DNA of 64,000 nucleotides from an uncultured Aquimarina sp. (GTDB lineage Bacteria > Bacteroidota > Bacteroidia > Flavobacteriales > Flavobacteriaceae). The number at the start of each line of letters is the position of its first letter. Position 1 is the first letter of the stretch. The position numbers were made by a program, and so were the translations under genes. The stretch is from assembly GCA_947502885.1 (NCBI GenBank), contig CANNBP010000003.1, positions 186,001 to 250,000 of the forward strand. Direction: 5' to 3'. Shown here one piece after another: positions 26,799 through 35,724 of the stretch. The notes beneath the pieces are model-generated. The model searched no databases, was not told where the DNA came from, and saw nothing but the letters and a program-made list of their open reading frames with translations.

Positions 26799-27707
26799 AT
26801 GAAAACACAAAAAATAGTAATATCAAAAATATTGTTTCTTATATTCGGATTAATTATTGTCTTAGGTTGCGATAGAGAAGAAACACTACAGCCTAAATCT
26901 ATATTTGAAATAGAAGAAGAGTCTGCTGCTGAACTAGATGTCTATTTAAAGGAAAACTTTAGAGTTCCTTATGGAACAAATGTTGTTTACAAATTTGTAG
27001 ATCAATATGTAAACCCTAGGTTTAAAGTAGTACCTACTAAATTGGATGTTGTAAAACCTTCTTTAGAATTAATAAAAAAGCTTTGGATAGATCCTTACAT
27101 TGTAGCATCAGATGATGGAGAAGATTTTTTAAAGAAGTATTTCCCAGCAGAAATTATTCTTTTAGGTGATCCTATAGTTAATGCAGATGGTACTCGTACA
27201 GGAGGAATCGCAGAAGGTGGAGTACGTATTACATTAGCAGATTTAAACGGTTATGCCCCAGATGATAAACCTTGGACAACTAATTTACTTAGGCTTGCTC
27301 ATCACGAGTTTGCACATATCATAGATCAAAATTTTATTTTTGACGTACAATCATTTTATGATATTTCTGGTGAAGATTACACCTCTCCTAATACGTGGAC
27401 CACAATTTCAGATAGCGAAGCTATAGCAAGAGGAATGGTAACGGCTTATGGTAGCCAAAGTGTTGCTGAAGATTTTGCAGAATTAGTTTCTCTTATAATT
27501 ACTATGGATCCTTCAGATTTTGAGGCGCAATATTTAACTCTTAATAATGACTGTGGCAGCAGTAGTAACTCAGAATTTTGTTTAAGACAAAATGAAGGTA
27601 AAAAAAGAATAAAAGAGAAATACGATATTGTAGTAAAATATTTTAAAGAAGATGTAAGAATTGACCTCTTAAAGGTAAGAGATGAATTTTTAACGAATGT
27701 TAACTAA
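26799..27707 (+). CDS. Zinc metallopeptidase lipoprotein, Peptidase_Mx1 type
   Basis: This 302-residue protein has a lipobox (IVLGC, about Cys24) and a zincin motif HEFAH (His169, Glu170, His173) followed by a downstream glutamate in VAEDFAELVS as a likely third ligand. The fold resembles the putative zinc-binding metallopeptidase family PF15890, which is typical of SusC/SusD gene clusters in Bacteroidota. It should sit on the cell surface with the SusCD complex and may trim peptides for import. That role comes from context. Third gene of the locus, with short spacing on both sides. Confidence 0.88.
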   Translation: MKTQKIVISKILFLIFGLIIVLGCDREETLQPKSIFEIEEESAAELDVYLKENFRVPYGTNVVYKFVDQYVNPRFKVVPTKLDVVKPSLELIKKLWIDPYIVASDDGEDFLKKYFPAEIILLGDPIVNADGTRTGGIAEGGVRITLADLNGYAPDDKPWTTNLLRLAHHEFAHIIDQNFIFDVQSFYDISGEDYTSPNTWTTISDSEAIARGMVTAYGSQSVAEDFAELVSLIITMDPSDFEAQYLTLNNDCGSSSNSEFCLRQNEGKKRIKEKYDIVVKYFKEDVRIDLLKVRDEFLTNVN

Positions 27708-27719
27708 AAACACAACGCT

Positions 27720-29099
27720 ATGCTAAAACAAATAAAATTTTACATATTGCTTATGTTAACCATAAGCTTCACAGCTTGTACTGAGGATAATGAAGTTACC
27801 CCTATATTTGATGAAGATTCAAATACACGAGTTACCGCTATAGCAAATGATTACAAAAATATCTTAACAAGCCATGAAAATGGATGGGTGGCAGAATATC
27901 AGCCAAGTGAAGGAGAAGCTATTTTTGCCATTCATTTTAAATTTAACACTGATAATACAACTGTAATTACTTCAGATTATAATAATGGGGAAGATGATTT
28001 ACCAACTACTTTTAGAGTTGATATCAATCAACTACCTGAATTAATTTTTGAAAATTATTCTACATTCCATAAGTTATTTCAAGTTAAGAATTTTGCTTTA
28101 GGAGCAGAATATGAATTTAATTTAAAAGAGATATCCAATGAAAAAATAATCCTTGAAAGTAAAACGGATCAAGGTGATAATAAAACTATTCTTACTTTGC
28201 TTCCTGCTGGAACAAATGGTAAAGACAATGTTGTTTTCTTACAAGGATTAGAAAAGCGCTTAAAAAATGGATATAATACAAGTGATTTTTTTAGAACATT
28301 AGTGGTTACTAATTCTAGCAATGAACAAAAATATATCTCTGACTTCGATTTCACTCAAAACATTAGACAAGCCTCTATTAATGGAAAAGATTCAGAAGAT
28401 AACCTTTCATCTTTTGACTTGGGAATAAAAATTACGGAAACTGGTTTTGATTTTGTAGAACCTTTTGTATTCAATGATGTGGACTTTACATCATTTATAT
28501 ATAATGAAGGCTCTAATTCATTTACATCTATTGTAGGGGATTTAACCACAACAATTAGCTCTAGTATTATCCCTGGTATCATAACAGATGATTTTCTGTT
28601 AATAAAAGAAGGAAAACGTTCGACCTTTGGATATGATATTGACAAGTATTCAAATTCACCCTTATTAGATAATGGTTTTTGGGATGTGGTTACAGCTGTA
28701 AACGCTAACCTTCTATCTGATAATGATAAAATGATCTATTGGCTTTGGACTTTTGATCCAGACAATAATAAAGCAAGCTTAACCTTTGGTGGTGGTAGAA
28801 TAGATGGTAGTGCAGGGCCTTGGGCCGCAAATTATAATTTTAACATGACTATTGGAGATGATAAGATTATTAAATTTAATTATGTAGGTACCGATGGATC
28901 TAATCTTGCCAATTACTGGGAAACTCGAATACAGCCATTGCTAGATTTCTGGTCAGCACCAAACGGTTTCATTTATTTAGAAACAGGTAATTTCGAAAAT
29001 GACAATAATGAAGATACCTGGAGATTGGCCGGAAGATTTATTAATCAGGACACTCCTGCAAAAAATTTCTATGGTGTTTGGTGGTCTTTTACAGATTAA
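27720..29099 (+). CDS. DUF4302 lipoprotein
   Basis: This 459-residue protein has a lipobox (SFTACTEDNE, about Cys20). The mature part begins with NDYKNILTSHENGWVAEYQP, characteristic of DUF4302 proteins, which are found beside SusCD and Peptidase_Mx1 genes. The fold is expected to be beta-rich and surface exposed. A binding role for the imported substrate is likely but unproven. It is the last gene of the locus and is followed by a strong terminator. Confidence 0.85.
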   Translation: MLKQIKFYILLMLTISFTACTEDNEVTPIFDEDSNTRVTAIANDYKNILTSHENGWVAEYQPSEGEAIFAIHFKFNTDNTTVITSDYNNGEDDLPTTFRVDINQLPELIFENYSTFHKLFQVKNFALGAEYEFNLKEISNEKIILESKTDQGDNKTILTLLPAGTNGKDNVVFLQGLEKRLKNGYNTSDFFRTLVVTNSSNEQKYISDFDFTQNIRQASINGKDSEDNLSSFDLGIKITETGFDFVEPFVFNDVDFTSFIYNEGSNSFTSIVGDLTTTISSSIIPGIITDDFLLIKEGKRSTFGYDIDKYSNSPLLDNGFWDVVTAVNANLLSDNDKMIYWLWTFDPDNNKASLTFGGGRIDGSAGPWAANYNFNMTIGDDKIIKFNYVGTDGSNLANYWETRIQPLLDFWSAPNGFIYLETGNFENDNNEDTWRLAGRFINQDTPAKNFYGVWWSFTD

Positions 29100-29191
29100 T
29101 CAATGATTTTTTTTAGATAAATACTCCCCAATGTTTATTTAAAAATAGTGAACTATTGTTCCTTTGTTCAATAGCCTTCAAACTCAACTTT

Positions 29192-29227
29192 AAAACCCAG
29201 AACATTAATGTTCTGGGTTTTTTATTA
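29192..29227 (+). terminator. Intrinsic terminator of the SusCD locus
   Basis: AAAACCCAGAACATT (29192-29206) pairs with AATGTTCTGGGTTTT (29207-29221), a 15-bp perfect palindrome followed by T-rich sequence. Confidence 0.9.
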
Positions 29228-29275
29228 GATATGAATTTGACATCAATCTATCTTTACATTTATAAACATCATATT

Positions 29276-29665
29276 ATGAAAAGTAAAATTCTTAGTATTT
29301 TCTTATTTATGATTTCAATTCAATCTATAAATTCTCAATCCACTCTTTCTGAAGCAACTCCAGAACAACTAGTTCAACGACAAGTAAATGCCTATAATGA
29401 CAGAAATATTGAAACATTTATGGATACCTACTCGGTAGATATCAAAATTTACAACTTCCCAGAAAAATTATTATTCGAAGGAAAAGAAGAAATGAGAAAA
29501 AGGTATAAAAACATGTTCGATAAGGTTCTTAACCTTTACTGTGAAATTAAAAATCGATTAATTCTTGGAAACAAGGTGCTAGATCAAGAACATGTTAAGT
29601 TTGGCAAAAAAACTACTCTAAATCAAAATTTTAGAGCAGTTTCCTTTTACCAACCGATTATATAA
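29276..29665 (+). CDS. Secreted NTF2/SnoaL-like protein
   Basis: This 129-residue protein starts at the ATG at 29276. An in-frame extension to 29156 runs through the terminator and is unlikely. It has a signal peptide (~20 residues) ending in SINSQS. The mature part shows the SnoaL-like pattern PEQLVQRQVNAYNDRNIETFMDTYS...LFEGKEEMRKRYKNMFD. The small cone-shaped fold binds hydrophobic ligands; no enzymatic residue can be named. The C-terminus ends abruptly (RAVSFYQPII), where homologues usually have another strand, so a late frameshift is possible. Convergent with the hydrolase gene that ends 34 bp away. Confidence 0.75.
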   Translation: MKSKILSIFLFMISIQSINSQSTLSEATPEQLVQRQVNAYNDRNIETFMDTYSVDIKIYNFPEKLLFEGKEEMRKRYKNMFDKVLNLYCEIKNRLILGNKVLDQEHVKFGKKTTLNQNFRAVSFYQPII

Positions 29666-29698
29666 AGAGCTAAAGTTCTTAAAAATCTATAATAATAT

Positions 29699-31708
29699 TT
29701 AGTCCTCTTTAATAATCAAATCTGTCGTAGTTCTATCATCAATTTGCAGTTTTAGAATGTAAATCCCTGATGGATATGATTCCAAAGATATTGATCGTTC
29801 ACCCTCTCTTAACTTAGTAAGTGGGATCATTTTTCTTCCTTGCATATCTGTTATCGAATACAAAACTTTCTGGTGTTTTTGATCAGAGAAATTAAAATTT
29901 AGTATACCATTGGTAGGATTTGGATACGCCTTAATTACCTCTAATGATTCGGCTATAACAATATCTTTTGCAGTAGAAGTAGCATCATCGCTTAACATTA
30001 AATCTGTAATAAATATATTACCGTTAGAGTTAAAATCAAACACAAAACGTACAGATGTAATATTGGTTAAGTCCAATGTTGAGTTAAAACTTGATAACGG
30101 TATTTTTACTGTATTATGCATTATTTTTGCAGATCCCGTTGCACCTGTACCTCCTGGAGGAAAATACAAAGCCTGGCTATGTGTAGAAACAAGCTCTTTA
30201 TCAGAATTCCCTCTACTATCAACCAACTCTACATAGAAATTCATTGCTCTATTTGGTGAAGAATCTTTAAAATTAACTGCTGCTCTAAACATAATGTTTT
30301 CATAGGAGCTAAAGTTCTTATTAGCAGCAGGAATTTTATTCTCATACCAAGTACGATTGGATCTTCCTCCCCACCCCACATTTAACTGATATGTTTCATG
30401 TGGCATTTGTCTTCTTAAAATTCCAGAAACGCATGAAATATCTTCACAAATTGTATTTGTGGTTAATAAGCTTTGATTAACCTGACCTCCTAGGGTATTG
30501 GTAGTGCTGCTTGTTGATCTAGTCTCATCATACCTATTAATTTCTACACGCTTATTTGATACGGGATGGTATGAAACAAAAGCTTCATTAGATCTTAATC
30601 CAGATGATCTGGGAGGTGTAGTGTCATCCGCCTGAAGAATAGGATCAAACTGAGTCTCATTTCCTAAATAACGTCTAAAAAAAGCGCCAATATATGTCTT
30701 TGCCGCATTTCTCTGTTTTGTAGCAGTAAAACGTCTGTTACTCGATACTTCTGTTGAGCAATACGAATCTGTTTTTCCTTGCAAATCCCCCCAATCATCA
30801 AATGCAAAAGCCGGAAAAGTGGTCCAAAGGGTATTAAAATAATTATGATTTGCTCCCGTAAGTAATACAGAATGTGATGGTGCAGTTACGCTACCATCAT
30901 ATCGCCTGCTATCATAATATGAAACCCCTTGTTGATCACTAAGATCTCCATCACAATAACCTGTAATATTACAATAAGGAATGCTTTTCTTAGGAAACAA
31001 CCCTGGGACAAAGAACAAACTTGTAGGTGCCAATGTCAAAACTGCTTTTACATCTTGACTACCCACTACAGAATGTAGAGCAACTCCCTCTCCTCCACGA
31101 GAGTGTCCAATAACTCCAATATTATTAACGTCTAATTTGCCTCTAAACCTAGTTCCAAAAGGTCCACCCCCATTAGCATTCCAATCTTTCCAAAAATTAA
31201 TATGATGTTGTAGGATAGTTGCTCTAGCTGCCATACCACCTGCTCCCGATATCAAATCATCAATATTATTTGCTCCATTTACCCCTATGGATACAACCAA
31301 ATATCCATGACTAGCGAGATGTTCACCTAAATAATCATAACCTCTATAACTAGGTATTTCTATTTGATTTGCTTCACATGGCCACCCCTGTCCTACAAAT
31401 AGTTCAGGGTTACTTGCATCATAACAAACAGGATGACGTCCATGCATAATAAAAATGATAGAATGCGCCCCTGTAGAAAGTGTAGTTGGATAATATATTT
31501 TTGCCTTAGCCTCTGCCTTAAGAGTTCTATTATCTGCTGTTTGTACACTATGTGAATACCATTCGTTCCCAAAATCATACTCATCAGAAGAAACCGAAAA
31601 ATTTCCATTTCTTCCAGGATCTGGGGTTTGTGCATATAGTTGAGTATAGGCAATACTTATCAACCAAACCATCATTGTGATGGTTTTTATATTTTTCAAA
31701 ATATTCAT
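29699..31708 (-). CDS. Secreted alpha/beta hydrolase with T9SS sorting domain
   Basis: This 669-residue protein has a signal peptide (~26 residues). The catalytic domain spans residues ~75-360: oxyanion region IIFIMHGRHPVC, nucleophile Ser203 in GHSRGGEG and a probable catalytic His in LTGANHNYF. It resembles chlorophyllase/cutinase-like esterases. A ~150-residue beta-rich domain follows. The last ~80 residues form a T9SS type A sorting domain (YPNPTNGILNF...SYPSGIYILKLQ), so the enzyme should be exported and released or anchored at the surface. Substrate unknown: an ester, polyester or lipid. It follows the small secreted gene at 31733 by 24 bp. Confidence 0.88.
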   Translation of the reverse strand: MNILKNIKTITMMVWLISIAYTQLYAQTPDPGRNGNFSVSSDEYDFGNEWYSHSVQTADNRTLKAEAKAKIYYPTTLSTGAHSIIFIMHGRHPVCYDASNPELFVGQGWPCEANQIEIPSYRGYDYLGEHLASHGYLVVSIGVNGANNIDDLISGAGGMAARATILQHHINFWKDWNANGGGPFGTRFRGKLDVNNIGVIGHSRGGEGVALHSVVGSQDVKAVLTLAPTSLFFVPGLFPKKSIPYCNITGYCDGDLSDQQGVSYYDSRRYDGSVTAPSHSVLLTGANHNYFNTLWTTFPAFAFDDWGDLQGKTDSYCSTEVSSNRRFTATKQRNAAKTYIGAFFRRYLGNETQFDPILQADDTTPPRSSGLRSNEAFVSYHPVSNKRVEINRYDETRSTSSTTNTLGGQVNQSLLTTNTICEDISCVSGILRRQMPHETYQLNVGWGGRSNRTWYENKIPAANKNFSSYENIMFRAAVNFKDSSPNRAMNFYVELVDSRGNSDKELVSTHSQALYFPPGGTGATGSAKIMHNTVKIPLSSFNSTLDLTNITSVRFVFDFNSNGNIFITDLMLSDDATSTAKDIVIAESLEVIKAYPNPTNGILNFNFSDQKHQKVLYSITDMQGRKMIPLTKLREGERSISLESYPSGIYILKLQIDDRTTTDLIIKED

Positions 31709-31732
31709 GTTATATGTTTTTTACGTGAAGTT

Positions 31733-32158
31733 TTAGTTTTTCAATTGGCCCTTATTCAGATTGTTGAGTTTCCAATAGTTTTTACCTTTTTCAGTAGTTG
31801 CATTACTACTTTTTGCTCTTGGCCTTGTTAATTCTTCTGGCATTTTTTCACCATATACCAATACCATGTTCGAATTATCTGCTAACTTCTGATATTCACT
31901 TAAGGGGATAAAAAAGGTCATGATAACCTGCTTTGTTTCTGCTTTGATTTTTGAGGTACTACGTCGAAATGGTTGATTGTTTATAAACAACGTATATCCG
32001 TGAGCACCCACATAGAAAGATTTTGTAGATGAAATTGATAGGGCAACTATTTCACCTCTTTTTTCAACATTTTCGATTTTAAGGTTTTGTTGGGCCTGTA
32101 CAATAGATCCAATTATTAAAAACAAAATAACCACCAATGTGTGTTTCATTTTTTTCAT
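31733..32158 (-). CDS. Small secreted protein of unknown function
   Basis: This 141-residue protein has a signal peptide of ~22 residues (IGSIVQAQQN). The mature domain is beta-rich with a segment 'SISSTKSFYVGAHGYTLFINNQPF' and a basic C-terminal tail. No family recognised. It lies 24 bp in front of the T9SS hydrolase in the same direction, so the two are likely co-transcribed, and it may be a partner or periplasmic helper of that enzyme. This is inferred from position. Confidence 0.65.
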   Translation of the reverse strand: MKKMKHTLVVILFLIIGSIVQAQQNLKIENVEKRGEIVALSISSTKSFYVGAHGYTLFINNQPFRRSTSKIKAETKQVIMTFFIPLSEYQKLADNSNMVLVYGEKMPEELTRPRAKSSNATTEKGKNYWKLNNLNKGQLKN

Positions 32159-32588
32159 AATTTAGTTTTAGAATAGTATCGCAAAGAATGTCGCTAGCAT
32201 GCTTAAAGTCCTTCGAACACCCTAATGATCCTAATTTTGAGTAAAATATTAATGTTAGGTTAACCAATTTTGAAGTAAATGTACCTTAAAGGTTTATTCT
32301 TAAAGTTTCTGAATGTACAAAAGGCTATTACCATTGTATGAACAGTAAAGAATAGTGTATAAAGTGTTTTTAACAGAAATAAAATAGAGATTTCCATTAA
32401 AGTCTGAAGTTAGCAACACGAAGTTATGTATACCAGTTCACTTTTCTCGATCACTAATACCTTTTTCAAATATATCACCCCTATATCTCTATCTAAATAA
32501 CTCTCTATTCGAATCTCTTCTTATAAATTTGTTAAGGTCTTTCATTACGTTTTTTCTTTTATCTAAATTGATAGCAAATTAAATTGTA
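32159..32588. other. 430-bp divergent intergenic region
   Basis: It separates the minus-strand hydrolase pair from the plus-strand M28-like peptidase. It is AT-rich, and I found no ORF, hairpin or repeat. A minus-strand ATTCTTTG near 32181-32188 is a one-mismatch -7 box. The M28 side shows no clear box. Confidence 0.4.
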
Positions 32589-33929
32589 ATGAAACTACTT
32601 ATTATCTCAATCCTGTTATTACTCTCTGTTAATTTAAGCGCCCAAAATGACATTGAAATATACAATATCATTGATGCAGTATCTACAGAACGTATTAAGA
32701 ATGACATTTCCAAACTTGCAAATTTTGGTACCAGACACACACTTAGTGATACCATTTCAGACACCAGAGGTATTGGTGCTGCAAGAAGATGGATCAAATC
32801 AAAATTTGATGAGATCTCAAAAAATTGTAAGAATTGCTTAGAAGTATTTTATCAAAAGGATTTAGTAAAAAAAGGAGCAAACCAACGTATCATAAATGAT
32901 GTATGGGTCGTAAATGTTATCGCTATCCAAAAAGGAACCAAATACCCCAATAGATATATCATAATGAGTGGAGATATTGATTCTCGTGTTAGTGACCCTA
33001 ACAATTATACATCTGATTCTCCCGGAGCCAATGACAATGCCAGTGGAATGGCCGGAACTATTGAAACGGCAAGAGTATTATCCAAATATCAATTTGAGAG
33101 TAGTATTATATATGTTGGACTATCTGGCGAAGAACAAGGATTGTTTGGTGGTAAAGGTTTGGCTCAATATGCAAAAGATAAAAAATGGGATATTATAGGA
33201 ATCATCAATAATGATATGATCGGAAACATTAAAGGAGTTGATGGCGTAATCGATAATAGAACCTTTAGGATATTTTCAGAACCAACTCCTCCTACTGAAA
33301 CAGAAAAACAACGAAAATCCAGACGTTTTTATGGAGGCGAGGTTGATGGTATCTCTAGACAATTGGCAAGATATATACATAAAACGGTAAAAACATATAT
33401 GCCCGAAATGAATCCTAAAATGATCTATAGATTGGATCGTTTTGGCCGTGGTGGGCATCATAGACCATTTAATGATCAAGGTTATGCAGGAGTAAGAATC
33501 ATGGAAGCCCATGAAAACTATACACAGCAACATCAAGATATCAGAGAAGAAAATGGTATTAAATACGGTGATGCAATCGAGCATGTCAATTTTAACTATG
33601 CTGCAAAATTAACCGCAGTAAATGCTATAAATTTAGCCAGTATTGCTTGGGCACCTCCTACCCCTTCAAAAGTGCATATTGGAGGTATTGTTGAGCCCTC
33701 TGTAAAATTAAAGTGGACAAAAATTGATGATCCAAATATTCTTGGATATAAAATATACTGGAGAGACACTACGTCTCCTACATGGGATCATAGTCGCTTT
33801 GTAGGAAATAAGGATAACTATGTTTTAAATGGTATTGTTATAGATAATTTCTTTTTTGGCGTGGCTTCAGTAGGAAAAAATGGTTTTGAAAGTCCTGTTG
33901 TTTTTCCTTCTGAAATTATTCAAAAATAA
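32589..33929 (+). CDS. M28-family peptidase-like protein with altered metal ligand
   Basis: This 446-residue secreted protein has a signal peptide ending in VNLSAQ. The M28 di-zinc aminopeptidase pattern is HxD...D...EE...D...H. Here the residues are Asp129-x-Asp131 (MSGDIDSR), Asp149 (GANDNASG), Glu181-Glu182 (SGEEQG), Asp209 (NNDMIG) and a late His308 (MEAHENY). The first His is thus replaced by Asp129, while all the others are kept. The C-terminal ~90 residues look like a fibronectin type III domain. It may bind metal differently or have changed activity. It lies 73 bp before the M1 peptidase region. Confidence 0.85.
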   Translation: MKLLIISILLLLSVNLSAQNDIEIYNIIDAVSTERIKNDISKLANFGTRHTLSDTISDTRGIGAARRWIKSKFDEISKNCKNCLEVFYQKDLVKKGANQRIINDVWVVNVIAIQKGTKYPNRYIIMSGDIDSRVSDPNNYTSDSPGANDNASGMAGTIETARVLSKYQFESSIIYVGLSGEEQGLFGGKGLAQYAKDKKWDIIGIINNDMIGNIKGVDGVIDNRTFRIFSEPTPPTETEKQRKSRRFYGGEVDGISRQLARYIHKTVKTYMPEMNPKMIYRLDRFGRGGHHRPFNDQGYAGVRIMEAHENYTQQHQDIREENGIKYGDAIEHVNFNYAAKLTAVNAINLASIAWAPPTPSKVHIGGIVEPSVKLKWTKIDDPNILGYKIYWRDTTSPTWDHSRFVGNKDNYVLNGIVIDNFFFGVASVGKNGFESPVVFPSEIIQK

Positions 33930-33997
33930 TCCTAAGAAAATTATTATGTGGCACTCACTTAATTCATTTAAGTGTACATAATAAATCAAAACGACCT

Positions 33998-34005
33998 TAT
34001 ATTTG
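33998..34005 (+). promoter_or_regulatory. Putative -7 promoter box of the M1 peptidase gene
   Basis: TATATTTG is a perfect match to TAnnTTTG. Transcription from here would begin after 34003, which argues for the start codon at 34045. Confidence 0.55.
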
Positions 34006-34044
34006 CAAAATCTTATCGCTATTAAAGTACCCTCAAAAATACTA

Positions 34045-35667
34045 ATGAAACATATAATTATATTAGTCTTATTCAGCATATTTATTACTAATCTTGCTGC
34101 TCAAGAAAATCAATTTACAAGACAGGATTCTTTACGAGGTTCTATTACTCCTCAAAGAGAATGGTGGGATGTTACTTATTACCATTTAGATATTTCTGTA
34201 AAACCTGAAGAAAAGACCATTTCAGGAAAAAATACGGTATACTATAAAGTATTAAAAGAGTATCAAACTATGCAAATTGATTTGCAACCTCCTTTAAAAA
34301 TTGATAAAGTTATTCAAGGGTCTAAAGAACTTAAAGTAAATTCTGAAGGGAATGCGCACTTTATTACCTTAGATGCTCCTCAAAAAGAAAACCAAATAAA
34401 CTCTCTTGTTATTTATTATAGTGGAAAACCTAGAGAAGCTGTTAATGCACCTTGGGATGGTGGTATTTCTTGGAAAAAAGATCAAAACGGAAATCATTTT
34501 ATTGCTTCATCTTGTCAAGGAATTGGAGCCAGCGTATGGTGGCCAAATAAAGATCATATGTATGATGAGGTGGATAGTTTAAAAATCAGCGTTACTGTAC
34601 CCAAAAATCTTACGGACATCTCTAATGGAAAATTGCGTAGTGTAGAGGAACATGATGACAATACTAAAACTTTTAATTGGTTTGTGAGTAACCCTATTAA
34701 TAATTATGGAGTAAACATAAATATTGGTGATTACACACATTTTGGAGAACAATATAAAGGGGAAAAAGGTATTCTTGACATGAATTACTATGTATTGAAG
34801 GATAATCTAGATAAAGCCAAAGAACAATTTAAAGATGCAAAGAGGATGATGCAAGCTTTTGAACATTGGTTTGGCCCTTATCCTTTTTATGAAGATGGTT
34901 TTAAACTCGTAGAAGTTCCTTATTTGGGAATGGAACATCAAAGTTCTGTCACCTATGGTAATAAATATCTAAATGGATACTTAGGTACGGATCTTTCTGG
35001 TTCTGGATGGGGAATGAAATTCGATTTTATTATAATTCATGAGTCAGGTCATGAATGGTTTGCTAATAATATAACTTATAAGGATGTCGCCGATATGTGG
35101 ATTCATGAAGGTTTTACAGCTTACTCAGAAAGTTTATTTCTAGATTATCACTATGGCAAAAAGGCTGCATCAGAATACGTAATAGGAACTAGAAAGAATA
35201 TTCAAAATGACAGGACCATTATAGGTACTTATAATGTAAACAAAAGCGGATCAAATGATATGTATTTTAAAGGCTCGAATATGCTTCATACTCTTCGACA
35301 ATTGATTGATGATGATAAAAAATGGAAATCTATCTTAAGAGGACTTAATTCGAAATTCTATCACCAAACAGTTACAACACAGCAAATAGAAGATTACCTT
35401 ATTAAAGCCTCAAAAATTGATTTAACTTCTTTTTTTAACCAATATCTTAGAGATATTAGAATACCTCTTTTAGAGTATAATTATACTGATAATAAACTAA
35501 GATTTAGGTATTCCAATATAATTAAGGGATTTGATATGCCTGTTCGCATTTTCACAGATGATACACCTCGTTGGATACAACCAAGTTCTAAATGGCAAGT
35601 AATAGAATTAAATAGTGATACTTTAACAATAGATCCCAATTTTTACATCAATATAAAATCTCTATAA
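34045..35667 (+). CDS. M1-family metallopeptidase
   Basis: This secreted zinc aminopeptidase is 540 residues long from the ATG at 34045, which opens a clear signal peptide (MKHIIILVLFSIFITNLAAQ). The in-frame codon at 34003 lies within the promoter box. The gluzincin motif is HESGHEW (His332, Glu333, His336) with the third ligand Glu355 (IHEGF), the exact 18-residue spacing of M1. The exopeptidase motif GMEHQ precedes it in place of the usual GAMEN. The N-terminal beta domain has WWPNKDHMYDE. At ~540 residues it lacks the long C-terminal helical domain, like many Bacteroidota M1 enzymes. It degrades peptides in the periplasm or outside the cell. Confidence 0.93.
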   Translation: MKHIIILVLFSIFITNLAAQENQFTRQDSLRGSITPQREWWDVTYYHLDISVKPEEKTISGKNTVYYKVLKEYQTMQIDLQPPLKIDKVIQGSKELKVNSEGNAHFITLDAPQKENQINSLVIYYSGKPREAVNAPWDGGISWKKDQNGNHFIASSCQGIGASVWWPNKDHMYDEVDSLKISVTVPKNLTDISNGKLRSVEEHDDNTKTFNWFVSNPINNYGVNINIGDYTHFGEQYKGEKGILDMNYYVLKDNLDKAKEQFKDAKRMMQAFEHWFGPYPFYEDGFKLVEVPYLGMEHQSSVTYGNKYLNGYLGTDLSGSGWGMKFDFIIIHESGHEWFANNITYKDVADMWIHEGFTAYSESLFLDYHYGKKAASEYVIGTRKNIQNDRTIIGTYNVNKSGSNDMYFKGSNMLHTLRQLIDDDKKWKSILRGLNSKFYHQTVTTQQIEDYLIKASKIDLTSFFNQYLRDIRIPLLEYNYTDNKLRFRYSNIIKGFDMPVRIFTDDTPRWIQPSSKWQVIELNSDTLTIDPNFYINIKSL

Positions 35668-35724
35668 TAAAAACAGAAGAAGTAAATTTTCTGAGCACAT
35701 CAACATTATAAACAAGTACTGTAA

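Noticed and set aside
29156..29275. Upstream extension of the NTF2-like gene
   Set aside because: In frame, but it runs through the strong terminator at 29192-29221, and the ATG at 29276 opens a clear signal peptide.
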